Of a stretch of DNA of 64,000 bases, positions 43,863 through 52,362 are shown piece by piece. The number at the start of each line of letters is the position of its first letter. Position 1 is the stretch's first letter. Position numbers and translations under genes: made by a program. The stretch lies in contig JAJCZM010000051.1 of NCBI GenBank assembly GCA_029262375.1, positions 264,919 to 328,918 of the forward strand, given 5' to 3'. Under the pieces are notes generated by a model. That model saw only the letters and a program-made list of their open reading frames with translations, did no database searches and was not told where the DNA came from. This stretch comes from Deltaproteobacteria bacterium. GTDB taxonomy: Bacteria; Desulfobacterota; Binatia; UBA1149; SPBQ01.

Positions 43863-43904
43863 TTTTTTCGCCGGCGTTCGCCGGCGGCAGGAACTCGCGA
43901 AAAA
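43863..43904. repeat. Inverted repeat, candidate enhancer for sigma-54 activator
   Basis: TTTTTTCGC at 43863-43871 is repeated inverted as GCGAAAAA at 43897-43904. The inside carries CGCCGGCG-TT-CGCCGGCG (43869-43886), itself a pair of palindromes. Its centre is about 95 bp upstream of the predicted sigma-54 start, where an enhancer-binding protein would sit. It could alternatively be a transcript hairpin. Confidence 0.5.
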
Positions 43905-44067
43905 CACGCACATTCCTGGGCAGCGTGGCGACGTTGCGCAACGCATTCGACATGCGACCAGCTATGCAACGGCCGCTTGGACACCGCTTGTCTAGCAATA
44001 GCGTTTCGGGTCAACCGAGACGTAGGTACGCGCGGGTAGCGCGGCCACGTAACGGAGGAGCAACGTG

Positions 44068-44487
44068 ATGGCGATTGCGGAAATTACAGCAGCGCAGGCA
44101 GCCGAGGTCTTAGAGACGGACACCGGCTCTGTGTATCTCGACGTACGAACGGTCGCTGAGTTCGAACAGGGACACGCAGCCGGTGCGTACAACGTTCCGG
44201 TGCTGTTTATGGAGCCAGGCCGCCCGGCCGAACCGAACGCAACGTTCGCAGCGATCGTCGAACGCCACTTCGAAAAGACTACGAAACTGATTGTCGGCTG
44301 CCAGAGCGGAGTACGCTCCATGAACGCCTGCCACGTCCTGCAGGGGCTCGGCTTCGCCGACCTAACGAATGTAGCAGGCGGATTCGGTGGTGCGCGAGAC
44401 GGTTCGGCCATCGGCTGGCGCGACGCGGGACTTCCGGTGACGACTACAGCCGAGCCGGGCCGAAGCTATCAAGAGCTCGAGGCTTAG
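44068..44487 (+). CDS. Rhodanese-like domain protein
   Basis: Single-domain rhodanese, 139 aa, cytoplasmic sulfur transfer. DVRTVAEFEQGHAAGAYNVP is the family opening; the active loop is CQSGVRS with the persulfide Cys. GGARDGSAIGWRDAGLPV closes the domain. AGGAG stands 7 nt before the ATG at 44068, preferred over the GTG one codon earlier. Divergent from the sigma-54 operon and overlapping the MBL gene stop by 4 nt at its 3' end. Confidence 0.92.
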   Translation: MAIAEITAAQAAEVLETDTGSVYLDVRTVAEFEQGHAAGAYNVPVLFMEPGRPAEPNATFAAIVERHFEKTTKLIVGCQSGVRSMNACHVLQGLGFADLTNVAGGFGGARDGSAIGWRDAGLPVTTTAEPGRSYQELEA

Positions 44488-45371
44488 GTAGTAGCGCGCG
44501 CGCAGAGGAGCCACGTGTCTCCATCCCGCTCGGCGATTCCCGTACCGAGCATACGCCGAAGATGCGCGTCTACAGAGACTGCCGCAGCGGGGTGTAGGAA
44601 CTCAGGAACGTCGACGTATATCTTAGCCACCAAGTCGGCGGTCGTCGTGGGACCTTCGCCGAGACCGGAGAGAATCTGCTGGTCGCGTAACTCTCGGTGC
44701 GCGATGTATTCACGCACCTTCTTGTGTGGCTCTCGAATCGCCGGCCCATGCGCGGGATAGATCACGTCCATGTCGAGCGCCAGAATTCGATCGAGCGATG
44801 CCATATAGTCGCCGAGGTCGCCATCGCGAGGGATCACCGTCGTCCCGGCGCCGAGCACAACGTCCCCCGTGAACAGCGCGCGCTCTTCCTCCAGATAGAA
44901 ACATAGGTGGTCGGACGCATGGCCGGGCGTCCATATGCCACGCAGCGTCGCACCTTCGGTACGCACAATGCATCCATCTTCTAGGGGCTCAATCTCTACG
45001 CCCTGATCCAATTCGGGGCGGGGCATCTTCAAGACCGGGACACGTCCGATCCGGCCGAAGATACCCTGCACACCGCCGATGTGATCGGGATGCGCGTGCG
45101 TGATGACGATCCGCTCGATTTCCACCAGTCCGTCAGTTTCCAAGATCGCACGCTCGAGGATATCGAGATACGCCGACACGCCCTGCCCCGTGTCGAGCAA
45201 GACACGATTCGCACCGGTACCAATCAGGTACGTGTTGGTCCCGGGTCCGGTGAACGGCCCGGGATTTTGCCCGAGAACGACCGTTACGCGGTCGGACCAT
45301 CGATCAATGTCGGCCAGCTGCATTCCAAGCATGGAGTCGGTAACGACACGACCGGTTTCCTTGACTGCCAT
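44484..45371 (-). CDS. MBL-fold metallo-hydrolase (LACTB2-like)
   Basis: 295-aa metallo-beta-lactamase fold hydrolase. The metal site is THAHPDHIGG (HxHxDH), with further His/Asp in TPGHASDHLCFYLEEE, FTGDVVLG and YPAHGP. The C-terminal helical extension is like that of LACTB2-type proteins. Substrate unknown: thioester, lactone and RNA are all precedented. It lies 57 nt after the racemase-like gene on the same strand. Confidence 0.9.
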   Translation of the reverse strand: MAVKETGRVVTDSMLGMQLADIDRWSDRVTVVLGQNPGPFTGPGTNTYLIGTGANRVLLDTGQGVSAYLDILERAILETDGLVEIERIVITHAHPDHIGGVQGIFGRIGRVPVLKMPRPELDQGVEIEPLEDGCIVRTEGATLRGIWTPGHASDHLCFYLEEERALFTGDVVLGAGTTVIPRDGDLGDYMASLDRILALDMDVIYPAHGPAIREPHKKVREYIAHRELRDQQILSGLGEGPTTTADLVAKIYVDVPEFLHPAAAVSVDAHLRRMLGTGIAERDGDTWLLCARATT

Positions 45372-45428
45372 GACTCACCGCTACCAGCCGCACCGGCTAC
45401 TCGCAACGGCACCTGGCCGATCTGGATG

Positions 45429-46571
45429 TCAGCCCACGATTCCGCTATCGCGCAATGCCGCCACTTCATCATCGCAGAGGCCCAGTTCCGAAAGGATTTC
45501 GTGCGAGTGCGCCCCGTCAGGCTGCGGTCCGAACGCAATGGCGGTCTTCGTACGATCAAACCGTGGCGCCGGCGCCGGTTGCACCACGCCGTCCACTTCG
45601 ACGAATGTGTTGCGTGCGACGTTGTGGGGGTGCGATGGCGCCTCTGTCGCAGACAAGACCGGCGCAAAGCAGACGTCGCGGCCTTCCATGATCGTTTCCC
45701 ACTCATCACGAGTCTTGCTCTTGAACACTGTCGCGAACCGTTCACGTAACTCCGGCCAAGCAGACTTGTCGTGCTGATCGGGTAACTCGGCCTCGGTCAT
45801 TCCCGTGGTGGCGAGAAGCTCAGCGTAGAACTGAGGCTCGATCGAACCGATGGAAACGTACTTGCCGTCACGCGTCTCGTAGACGTTGTAGAAGTGAGCG
45901 GCACCGTCAAGAAGATTGCTCTCGCGCTCGTCGACCCAGAACCCCGCCGAGATGGCCGCGTGCATGAACGCCACCAGCGACGAACACCCGTCCACCATCG
46001 CCGCGTCTACCACCTGCCCCAGACCGCTACGTTTGCTCTCGAGGATCGCGCTCACCACGCCGAGCGCAAGGAACAACGAGCCTCCACCGAAATCACCCGC
46101 GAGGTTGAGAGGAATGGTCGGCGGCTCGCCTTTTTTCCCGATCGCGTGCAGCGCGCCGGTGAGCGAGATGTAGTTGACGTCGTGGCCGGCCGCTTGGGCC
46201 AGCGGTCCGTCCTGCCCCCAGCCGGTCATCCGACCGTATACCAATCGTGGGTTCACCTTCTTACAGTCGTCGGGTCCGAGGCCAAGTCTCTCCGCGACGC
46301 CGGGACGGAACCCCTCTATCAACGCATCGCTGGATTGTACGACCTGGAGCACCAATTCGCGGCCACGCGGATCCTTCAGGTCGATCGCCAGACGTCGACG
46401 CCCACGCGAAAGTACGTCGTGGCTCGGCTTCGACCAACCGCCCATCGGTCCGGGGCGTGGGCGGTCTATGCGAATCACATCCGCACCAAGATCGCTCAGC
46501 AGTAGCCCGGCATAGGGCACCGGGCCGATGCCGCCGAGCTCGAGTATTCGTATGCCTTCCAACGGTCCCAT
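45429..46571 (-). CDS. CaiB/BaiF CoA transferase family, alpha-methylacyl-CoA racemase-like
   Basis: Family III CoA-transferase fold, 380 aa. MGPLEGIRILELGGIGP, LKDPRGRELVLQVV and LIEGFRPGVAERLGLGP are the common core; AAGHDVNYISLTGALHAIG and LAGDFGGGSLFLALG match the racemase branch, including its His and Asp. That enzyme inverts the 2-methyl centre of branched-chain or sterol side-chain acyl-CoAs before beta-oxidation, in keeping with the acyl-CoA dehydrogenases and KshB-like reductase nearby. 17 nt after the NUDIX gene. Confidence 0.9.
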   Translation of the reverse strand: MGPLEGIRILELGGIGPVPYAGLLLSDLGADVIRIDRPRPGPMGGWSKPSHDVLSRGRRRLAIDLKDPRGRELVLQVVQSSDALIEGFRPGVAERLGLGPDDCKKVNPRLVYGRMTGWGQDGPLAQAAGHDVNYISLTGALHAIGKKGEPPTIPLNLAGDFGGGSLFLALGVVSAILESKRSGLGQVVDAAMVDGCSSLVAFMHAAISAGFWVDERESNLLDGAAHFYNVYETRDGKYVSIGSIEPQFYAELLATTGMTEAELPDQHDKSAWPELRERFATVFKSKTRDEWETIMEGRDVCFAPVLSATEAPSHPHNVARNTFVEVDGVVQPAPAPRFDRTKTAIAFGPQPDGAHSHEILSELGLCDDEVAALRDSGIVG

Positions 46572-46588
46572 CGTTCTCTCCCGTTCTA

Positions 46589-47224
46589 CTAACGCCAGGC
46601 AAACACCGGCTGCTCGAAATGCGCGACACGCGTCGCGCGTCCATGCACGGCTACTTCGCGAAACTGATATAGAACGGCGGCGGTTGGTGCGTGAATATCG
46701 TGACCAATCAGGGGTAACGAGATCACCAGCCGGTCGCTCTCTGCAATCGTACGAAGACGCGGCACTTCGGGATGCTCGAGTTCAGCCAGCGCGACACGGT
46801 AGACCTCCGCCACTTCGCTCGGATCCGGCGCAAGCGTTCCGTCTTCGCCGCACCAAACGACAACCGGAGTGATGTTGTAGCCGGAGCGGGTCTCGTAGTC
46901 GTCGAGGACACCGAGAATCGCCGATGTCGCCAGAGACAAGCCCACCTCTTCCTCGAGCTCACGAAGCGCGGCCTGCTCCGCCGTCTCCCCCGGCTCGACG
47001 CGACCACCGGGTAGCGCCCATTGTCCCTTGTGCGTGCTGAGTCGTGCGGCACGCCGAGTCAGCACGAATGCAGGTTCGCCGTCGTCACCCGGGATTATCG
47101 TCACTGCTACAGCGGCATGGCGTAGATCTGCATCGCCGGAGACGGGCACACGAGAAAAACCGTCGAGGTTCTCCGTGAAGCGAACTCGCAACGATGCTCC
47201 GAAGCTGGCGCCGGAATCACCCAT
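46589..47224 (-). CDS. NUDIX hydrolase, probable CoA pyrophosphatase
   Basis: 211 aa. The Nudix box is complete (GGRVEPGETAEQAALRELEEEVGL in outline: G-x5-E-x7-REVxEExG form), preceded by LTRRAARLSTHKGQWALPGG, which matches the CoA-pyrophosphatase signature. It would split CoA to 3',5'-ADP and acyl-phosphopantetheine. It is adjacent without gap to the ferredoxin reductase stop, so it belongs to that operon. Confidence 0.88.
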   Translation of the reverse strand: MGDSGASFGASLRVRFTENLDGFSRVPVSGDADLRHAAVAVTIIPGDDGEPAFVLTRRAARLSTHKGQWALPGGRVEPGETAEQAALRELEEEVGLSLATSAILGVLDDYETRSGYNITPVVVWCGEDGTLAPDPSEVAEVYRVALAELEHPEVPRLRTIAESDRLVISLPLIGHDIHAPTAAVLYQFREVAVHGRATRVAHFEQPVFAWR

Positions 47225-48319
47225 CTAGTCGGGGTACTCGATCTTGAGAGGGCCTTCACTCGGCACCGATTGGCAGGTCAGCACCCAGCCCTGTTCGAGT
47301 TCCTTCTTCGACAGGAAGTCGTTGTTTACCATCTCGACACGGCCGGTCGAGAGTTTGGCCATGCAGCACCCACAGAAGCCGTCGGTGCAGGAAAACGGCG
47401 GTTCGAGTCCGGCTTTCTGCGCGGCCATCAAAACCGTCTGTCCCGCCTCGTACGGAATCTCTTGCGTCTTGCCGTCCAAGTAGACGGTGATGCTGGTTGG
47501 CGCGCCGCCGGGCACAGCTGCAGCCGCCGCAGCAGCTTCCTCGAGCTTCGCGGCCTGCTCATCGGGATCGGGCGGTGACACGAACCGCTCGATGTGAAAG
47601 CGCTCATCGGGAATGCCCGCGCCACGTACGGCTTCTTCGACGATGTCCATGAACACGCCTGGACCACAGACGAAATACTCCGAATCTGCGTGATCAACGA
47701 TGAGCTCGCGGACGCGTTCGACCGTCATATATCCATCGACCGAATCCAATGAATGCACGATTTCGAAGCGATCTGCGTACTCGCCGGCCAACGTCTCGAG
47801 CTCTGACTGGAAAATGACCGAGGCTTCGTCGCGGTTTGCGTACACGAGTTTCACGCTTCGGCTCGTCGTCGCGAGCGCGGTCTTGATGATCGAAATGATC
47901 GGCGTGATCCCGCTTCCGCCACCGAACAGAATCAGCGGATTGACGCCATCATTCATCACGAACAAACCACCCGGGGGCAGCACGCGAACGACATCGCCGA
48001 CGCTCACGCGGTCGTTCAGCCAATTGGAGATCCGACCGTCCTCTACACGCTTGATGGTCACCTTGTGAACGGCTTCGGTATCCGGCGAGCTGGCCAACGA
48101 ATAGCATCGCGACAGCGTCTTCCCGTCGTACGGAATCTGCAGCGTAAGGAACTGACCGGCCCTATACCGGAAGCGCTCAGTCAGCTCGGCGGGAATCTCG
48201 AAGATAATCGAGCACGAATCGGCCGTTTCTCGAACGAGCTCGCCGACGCGAAGGTCGTGGGCGGGCCCTTCGCTCGCGCCGGGAATATCGACGGTTCCTG
48301 TCGAATCGGTAGTCGTCAT
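47225..48319 (-). CDS. FAD/2Fe-2S ferredoxin reductase (KshB/PaaE/HmpX type)
   Basis: 364 aa, electron-transfer component. FAD domain (about 20-130, RCYSLASSP), NAD domain (about 130-250, LFGGGSGITPIISIIK, FVCGPGVFM) and C-terminal plant-type ferredoxin (about 275-364) with C-x4-C-x2-C (CTDGFCGCC) and a last Cys in WVLTCQS. An alanine-rich linker (EEAAAAAAAVPGG) joins them. Homologues serve 3-ketosteroid 9-alpha-hydroxylase or phenylacetyl-CoA epoxidase; no oxygenase partner lies in the window, so the substrate remains open. Confidence 0.92.
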   Translation of the reverse strand: MTTTDSTGTVDIPGASEGPAHDLRVGELVRETADSCSIIFEIPAELTERFRYRAGQFLTLQIPYDGKTLSRCYSLASSPDTEAVHKVTIKRVEDGRISNWLNDRVSVGDVVRVLPPGGLFVMNDGVNPLILFGGGSGITPIISIIKTALATTSRSVKLVYANRDEASVIFQSELETLAGEYADRFEIVHSLDSVDGYMTVERVRELIVDHADSEYFVCGPGVFMDIVEEAVRGAGIPDERFHIERFVSPPDPDEQAAKLEEAAAAAAAVPGGAPTSITVYLDGKTQEIPYEAGQTVLMAAQKAGLEPPFSCTDGFCGCCMAKLSTGRVEMVNNDFLSKKELEQGWVLTCQSVPSEGPLKIEYPD

Positions 48320-48457
48320 TTCGTCTCTCTAGGCTGGTCGCGTCGGCAAAGGGACGCGTATGGAAAACGGCAGGTTGGCCCAGCAGGCATGATAGCCCAA
48401 GCCCCACTGAATACTCAAAACCGCGTGGCGTTCTTCCGGATTCCAGCAACCAAACCC

Positions 48458-49255
48458 TCACACGAGGCTGTCACAGAAGTCCCCGAGGAGGGATCGCAAT
48501 TCATCCGGTCGATCGACATGAAGTAGGTGCCCCGCCCCTTCGAGACACTCGATTCTCGCGCCGGGGAACCGCTCACGAACAATCGCCGCACCCTGCGGTG
48601 GGAAATAGGAACTGGCGCCGCCTCGCACGAACAAACAGGGACCATCGTAGGTACCCTTCGGCGCCTCGAAGCCGAGCTTGTCGAAATCGTCGGAGATTTC
48701 TTCGACTCCAAGTCGCCAGAACAGGCGGCCATCGGCACGCCGGCCGACGTTCATCAGGATCGACGACGCCAGAGACGGATCTCTGATGGACTGCGCCAAA
48801 TGCTCGCCGGCATCTCGGCGACTCGCGCACTCGCCCGGATCGAAGCGCTTCATCAGTTCGAGCACCCGGCCGACTTCCGATTTCGGGCCACCGACCGGCA
48901 AGACATCGAGAATGGCGAGGCCGGTTACGCGCGCCGGGTGAACCAGCGCTATGTGCATGGCAACGCGGCCTCCCATTGAGTGACCGATCACGATTGCCGA
49001 CTCTAGATCGTGGTCGTCGAGGAACCGCTCGAGGTCTGCCAACATCGCCGAGTAGGTGTGTGGTCGCGCATGGGGAGAACGACCATGATTGCGCAGGTCT
49101 AAGCTAAAAACTCGGAAGTTCTCGGCCAGGAAGCGGGCCACGCTTCGCCAATTCGATAACGAACCGAAAAGGCCGTGTACGATGACGACCGCAGGTCCGC
49201 TGCCGCGCTCTTCGTAGTGAAGTCGCACCGGTTCGGCCTCGACGATATCCGTCAT
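48458..49255 (-). CDS. Alpha/beta-fold hydrolase
   Basis: 265 aa. VIVHGLFGSLSNWRSVARFL (HG oxyanion motif), IGHSMGGRVAMHIAL (nucleophile Ser), DVLPVGG and C-terminal EGAGHLLHVDRPDEL (His). It resembles YbfF-type esterases (palmitoyl-CoA/malonyl-CoA esterases) by layout. The 138-bp gap to the reductase gene downstream has no recognisable element. Confidence 0.9.
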   Translation of the reverse strand: MTDIVEAEPVRLHYEERGSGPAVVIVHGLFGSLSNWRSVARFLAENFRVFSLDLRNHGRSPHARPHTYSAMLADLERFLDDHDLESAIVIGHSMGGRVAMHIALVHPARVTGLAILDVLPVGGPKSEVGRVLELMKRFDPGECASRRDAGEHLAQSIRDPSLASSILMNVGRRADGRLFWRLGVEEISDDFDKLGFEAPKGTYDGPCLFVRGGASSYFPPQGAAIVRERFPGARIECLEGAGHLLHVDRPDELRSLLGDFCDSLV

Positions 49256-49312
49256 CTATTTCACCCGTGCGCTCGTGCAGGTGGGCTGCAGCGTCGCTCG
49301 TCGACAGACCGA

Positions 49313-49894
49313 TCAGCCGGCAAGATTAATGAGCGCTTTAGTGACGTCGACATCGGCCGAGTCGTTCTTGATCGAGAACTGCAAACGCTCGCGCGTGTCA
49401 CTTTCGCGCCTAAGACTCGAGCTGTCGTTCCCGTACATACGAGCGAGCAACTCGCGCACATGAGCCTCGAGTGCCTCGTTCGCCTCAGCCGTATTAGGCC
49501 CGAGCAAGCGATCGTTCGAATACACCTCAAGATCTCTCACGTTGAAGGCGAGCTTCCCTGCGAATTCGGGCTCCGACTCTAGACGCTTGCACGCGGCCAA
49601 CACGCTCCGGCAGATCGCAGCGAGTCGCGCGGAGATACCACCTTCCTGGTTTACCTTCTGGTAGTAAGCCAAACCTCGGCGGCCGCCCGTCTCATCGACG
49701 GCGAAATTCCCCTCGTGGCCGGCCAACAGAATCCCCGGCCCTTCATTTACGTGGCTATAATCCGCTACGTCGATCAGGAGAGTCTCCGTCAGCCGTTGCT
49801 GGATCCACCGGTGAAAAACCGGAATGAAATCGACGAGCGGAATCGATTCGCCTTCGAGACAAATGACCTTAAAGCCTATGCGTTGCAGTTCCAT
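49313..49894 (-). CDS. Conserved hypothetical protein next to siroheme reductase
   Basis: Unrecognised cytoplasmic protein, 193 aa. Strands in 1-75 (FKVICLEGESIPL, VADYSHVNEGPGILLAGHEG) are followed by helices (ARLAAICRSVLAACKRL) and a second mixed part. It has no cysteine pair or nucleotide loop. AGAAGAAG precedes the ATG. It begins 26 nt after the nitrite/sulfite reductase stop, so a supporting role in that reductase pathway is plausible. No other function can be read. Confidence 0.7.
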   Translation of the reverse strand: MELQRIGFKVICLEGESIPLVDFIPVFHRWIQQRLTETLLIDVADYSHVNEGPGILLAGHEGNFAVDETGGRRGLAYYQKVNQEGGISARLAAICRSVLAACKRLESEPEFAGKLAFNVRDLEVYSNDRLLGPNTAEANEALEAHVRELLARMYGNDSSSLRRESDTRERLQFSIKNDSADVDVTKALINLAG

Positions 49895-49920
49895 CTTCTT
49901 CTTGTGTCTCGTTCCGACCG

Positions 49921-52182
49921 TCAGACGGAAATCTGCGGAAGCACTCCCTGCTCAAGCAGGCGGCCATGGCATGCGTGAGCAGCCTCAATGAACAATTGTG
50001 ATTCCTCGACGAGGTGACGCGCACCCTCGTCACTGAAGTCGCGTTCAGCATCGCCTTCATGTCGATGGAATAGGTAATTGGCGAACTTGCCACCGGCAAA
50101 CTTGTCGAAGAACAACTCGGTGTCGTAGAAGCGCGACCGAAACTCGGAGACGATCGCGGCGGCATCATCAGCTACGTCGTGGTACTGCAGTCGCACGAGA
50201 CCACGCGCTGCCTCGAGCATCGCTTGATAGGCACGCTGGTCGGCGGCTGTGTAGTCACCGTCGTCGAGCAAGCACTGCGCTTCGAAGGCTACGCGCTCCG
50301 CCGCCTGAAGGTCGAAGTCGATACGCTCGATAACTTCACCCGCACACTCGCCCTGGCCGAGATCGGCAATCGTGAACTCACGCGGATCACGCCAGTCGGA
50401 GTAGCACGTACGATCTTCTTCGTAGGGAGGAACGTCCGAATGCGCATTGACGAGCTTCTTCAGTTCCTTCTTGCCCACGCGAGCGATGTAGTCCTGGAAC
50501 GATTCTCCCTTCTCGCGGTCGGAAATGTACTGATCGGTGATCGCGTCAAGAAATTGCGGAATCTTCTTCGACGGGACCGCGCCGATGGCCAAGCCGTACG
50601 ACCCAGCGTTCTCCTGCCACTTGCCCCCCAGTACGACCTGAAAATGCGGCACCGTCGTGCCGCCGATCTTCCGGCTTACACCGTAGAATCCGATGTCGGA
50701 GACATGATGCTGTCCGCACGAATTGAAGCAGCCGCTGATCTTGATTCTGAAGCTCTGAATTGCCTCGTCAATATTGTGGCTCTTCGCCGCTAGGTGCTCG
50801 CGCAACTCGGCCGCTAGGCCGCGCGACGACGCGATACCCAGCTTGCAGGTGTCCGTGCCCGGGCAGGCGGTCACATCAACAATCGTGCCGGCGCTGGCCT
50901 CGCCGAGGCCGACTTGAACGAGCTTTTGATACAACGTGACGAGGTCGGCTTCTCGCACCCAGCGAAACAGAATGTTCTGTTCGACCGTCGTGCGCACGTT
51001 GTCGCCGACGTACTCGCGGGCGAGATCGGCGATTCGTCGCATCTGTCGTGAAGTGAGATCGCCCAAGGGGCAACTCACGGTGACGACCGCGTAGCCCTCT
51101 TGGCGTTGCTTGTAGACGTTGGTCTCGTACCAACGATCAAAGCCCTCTGGATGAGCCGTCCCGTTGAGAGCAGCGGCATCGTGTAGCGGTGTTTCGGTCC
51201 AATCTCCGGCATCCGCAACCATCGACACCCAACGATCGTCGTGCGGAAGAATGCTGCGCTCCTCTTGAACGAGTCGCTTAAACTCGTCGAGGCCGAGCTT
51301 CTGGATCAGGAACTTTACACGGGCGCGGGCGCGGTTCTTCTTCTCACCTAGACGGGCAAACACACGAGACATAGCCTGCGCCAGCGGAAGAATCTCTTCG
51401 GCCGGCACGAATTCTTCGTACAACTTAGCCTTCTGCGGAACGGCACCGAGGCCACCGCCAACGTACGTCTCGAAGCCCCGCACTACGTTTCCATCAACCT
51501 CGCGCGTACGAGCGATGAAGCCCAGGTCATGCATCGTCGTCAAACCGCATGCATGCTGCTGGCAGCCGGAGAACGCGATCTTGAACTTTCGTCCGAAATC
51601 CTGAGCGTCGGGATGGCCTAGTAAGAACTTTGTCTGCGCATCCGCATACGGCGTCACGTCGAACGTCTCATCACGGCACACGCCCGCGAGCGGGCAGGCC
51701 GTAACGTTTCGAACTGTGTTGCCGCAAGCCTCGCGGGTCGTGATGCCGCAAGCAGCAAGCCGGCGATGCATCGACGGCGTGTCATCTATGTGTACGAAGT
51801 GAAACTGAAAATCTTGTCGTGTGGTGATGTGCGAGATCGCATCGGAGTATTCTTCCGCCAAATCCGCCAAGACATCGATCTGATCGGCCGAGAGTCCACC
51901 GAACGGGATCTTTAGTCGCTGCATCCCGGGCGCGTCGTAGACCGTCTCGACGCCCTTCGTGAGTTCCTCGGGAAACTGGAGAGTCTGCCAATCGACCCCG
52001 TCATGACGGCGCCCGTTATCGTAGCGCTGTCCGTAGACGCCCCTACGAAGCCGGGTCTCGCCGAAGATTCGATCCTCGATCTTGCCCTGCCGCTTCAGGT
52101 TCATCTGCGTCTCGTAGGTATCGATCTCTTCCGCGAGGTCCTCGGGCAGGCTGCCTTCAAGCTTCTCTTTCCATGTGGTCAT
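49921..52182 (-). CDS. Ferredoxin-type nitrite/sulfite reductase with C-terminal helical extension
   Basis: Siroheme/4Fe-4S reductase, 753 aa. Two pseudo-symmetric halves (about 70-330 and 360-600). The second half has the functional motif TACPGTDTCKLG (Cys440, Cys446) and GCFNSCGQ (Cys485, Cys489). The first half also has four cysteines (TACPLAGVC: 163, 169; GCQQHAC: 207, 212), which ordinary assimilatory enzymes lack. Residues about 610-753 form a helical HEPN-like extension (LLDDGDYTAADQRAYQAMLEA). It has no flavin domain, so electrons should come from ferredoxin. Whether nitrite or sulfite is used cannot be read. Followed by the 193-aa gene. Confidence 0.9.
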   Translation of the reverse strand: MTTWKEKLEGSLPEDLAEEIDTYETQMNLKRQGKIEDRIFGETRLRRGVYGQRYDNGRRHDGVDWQTLQFPEELTKGVETVYDAPGMQRLKIPFGGLSADQIDVLADLAEEYSDAISHITTRQDFQFHFVHIDDTPSMHRRLAACGITTREACGNTVRNVTACPLAGVCRDETFDVTPYADAQTKFLLGHPDAQDFGRKFKIAFSGCQQHACGLTTMHDLGFIARTREVDGNVVRGFETYVGGGLGAVPQKAKLYEEFVPAEEILPLAQAMSRVFARLGEKKNRARARVKFLIQKLGLDEFKRLVQEERSILPHDDRWVSMVADAGDWTETPLHDAAALNGTAHPEGFDRWYETNVYKQRQEGYAVVTVSCPLGDLTSRQMRRIADLAREYVGDNVRTTVEQNILFRWVREADLVTLYQKLVQVGLGEASAGTIVDVTACPGTDTCKLGIASSRGLAAELREHLAAKSHNIDEAIQSFRIKISGCFNSCGQHHVSDIGFYGVSRKIGGTTVPHFQVVLGGKWQENAGSYGLAIGAVPSKKIPQFLDAITDQYISDREKGESFQDYIARVGKKELKKLVNAHSDVPPYEEDRTCYSDWRDPREFTIADLGQGECAGEVIERIDFDLQAAERVAFEAQCLLDDGDYTAADQRAYQAMLEAARGLVRLQYHDVADDAAAIVSEFRSRFYDTELFFDKFAGGKFANYLFHRHEGDAERDFSDEGARHLVEESQLFIEAAHACHGRLLEQGVLPQISV

Positions 52183-52362
52183 GACGCCTCTCTCCTATGC
52201 GGCGGCTCGTCTACGAACGTAGTAGGCACGACGTGCCCACCGGGCCGAACAGGGATGGTAACTCCAACTCGATTTATCGACAACTTGCGCAGTTTTCGCG
52301 CTGCGGACGCTTCGACGCCTACTGGCCGAAAAATCGCCCTCTCAACCGAGCCGCAGCGAGTT

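Noticed and set aside
43763..44067. Cyclic-di-GMP (GEMM) riboswitch upstream of the response regulator
   Set aside because: The conserved GEMM core and tetraloop-receptor bases are absent, and the sigma-54 start would leave a leader of only about 27 nt.
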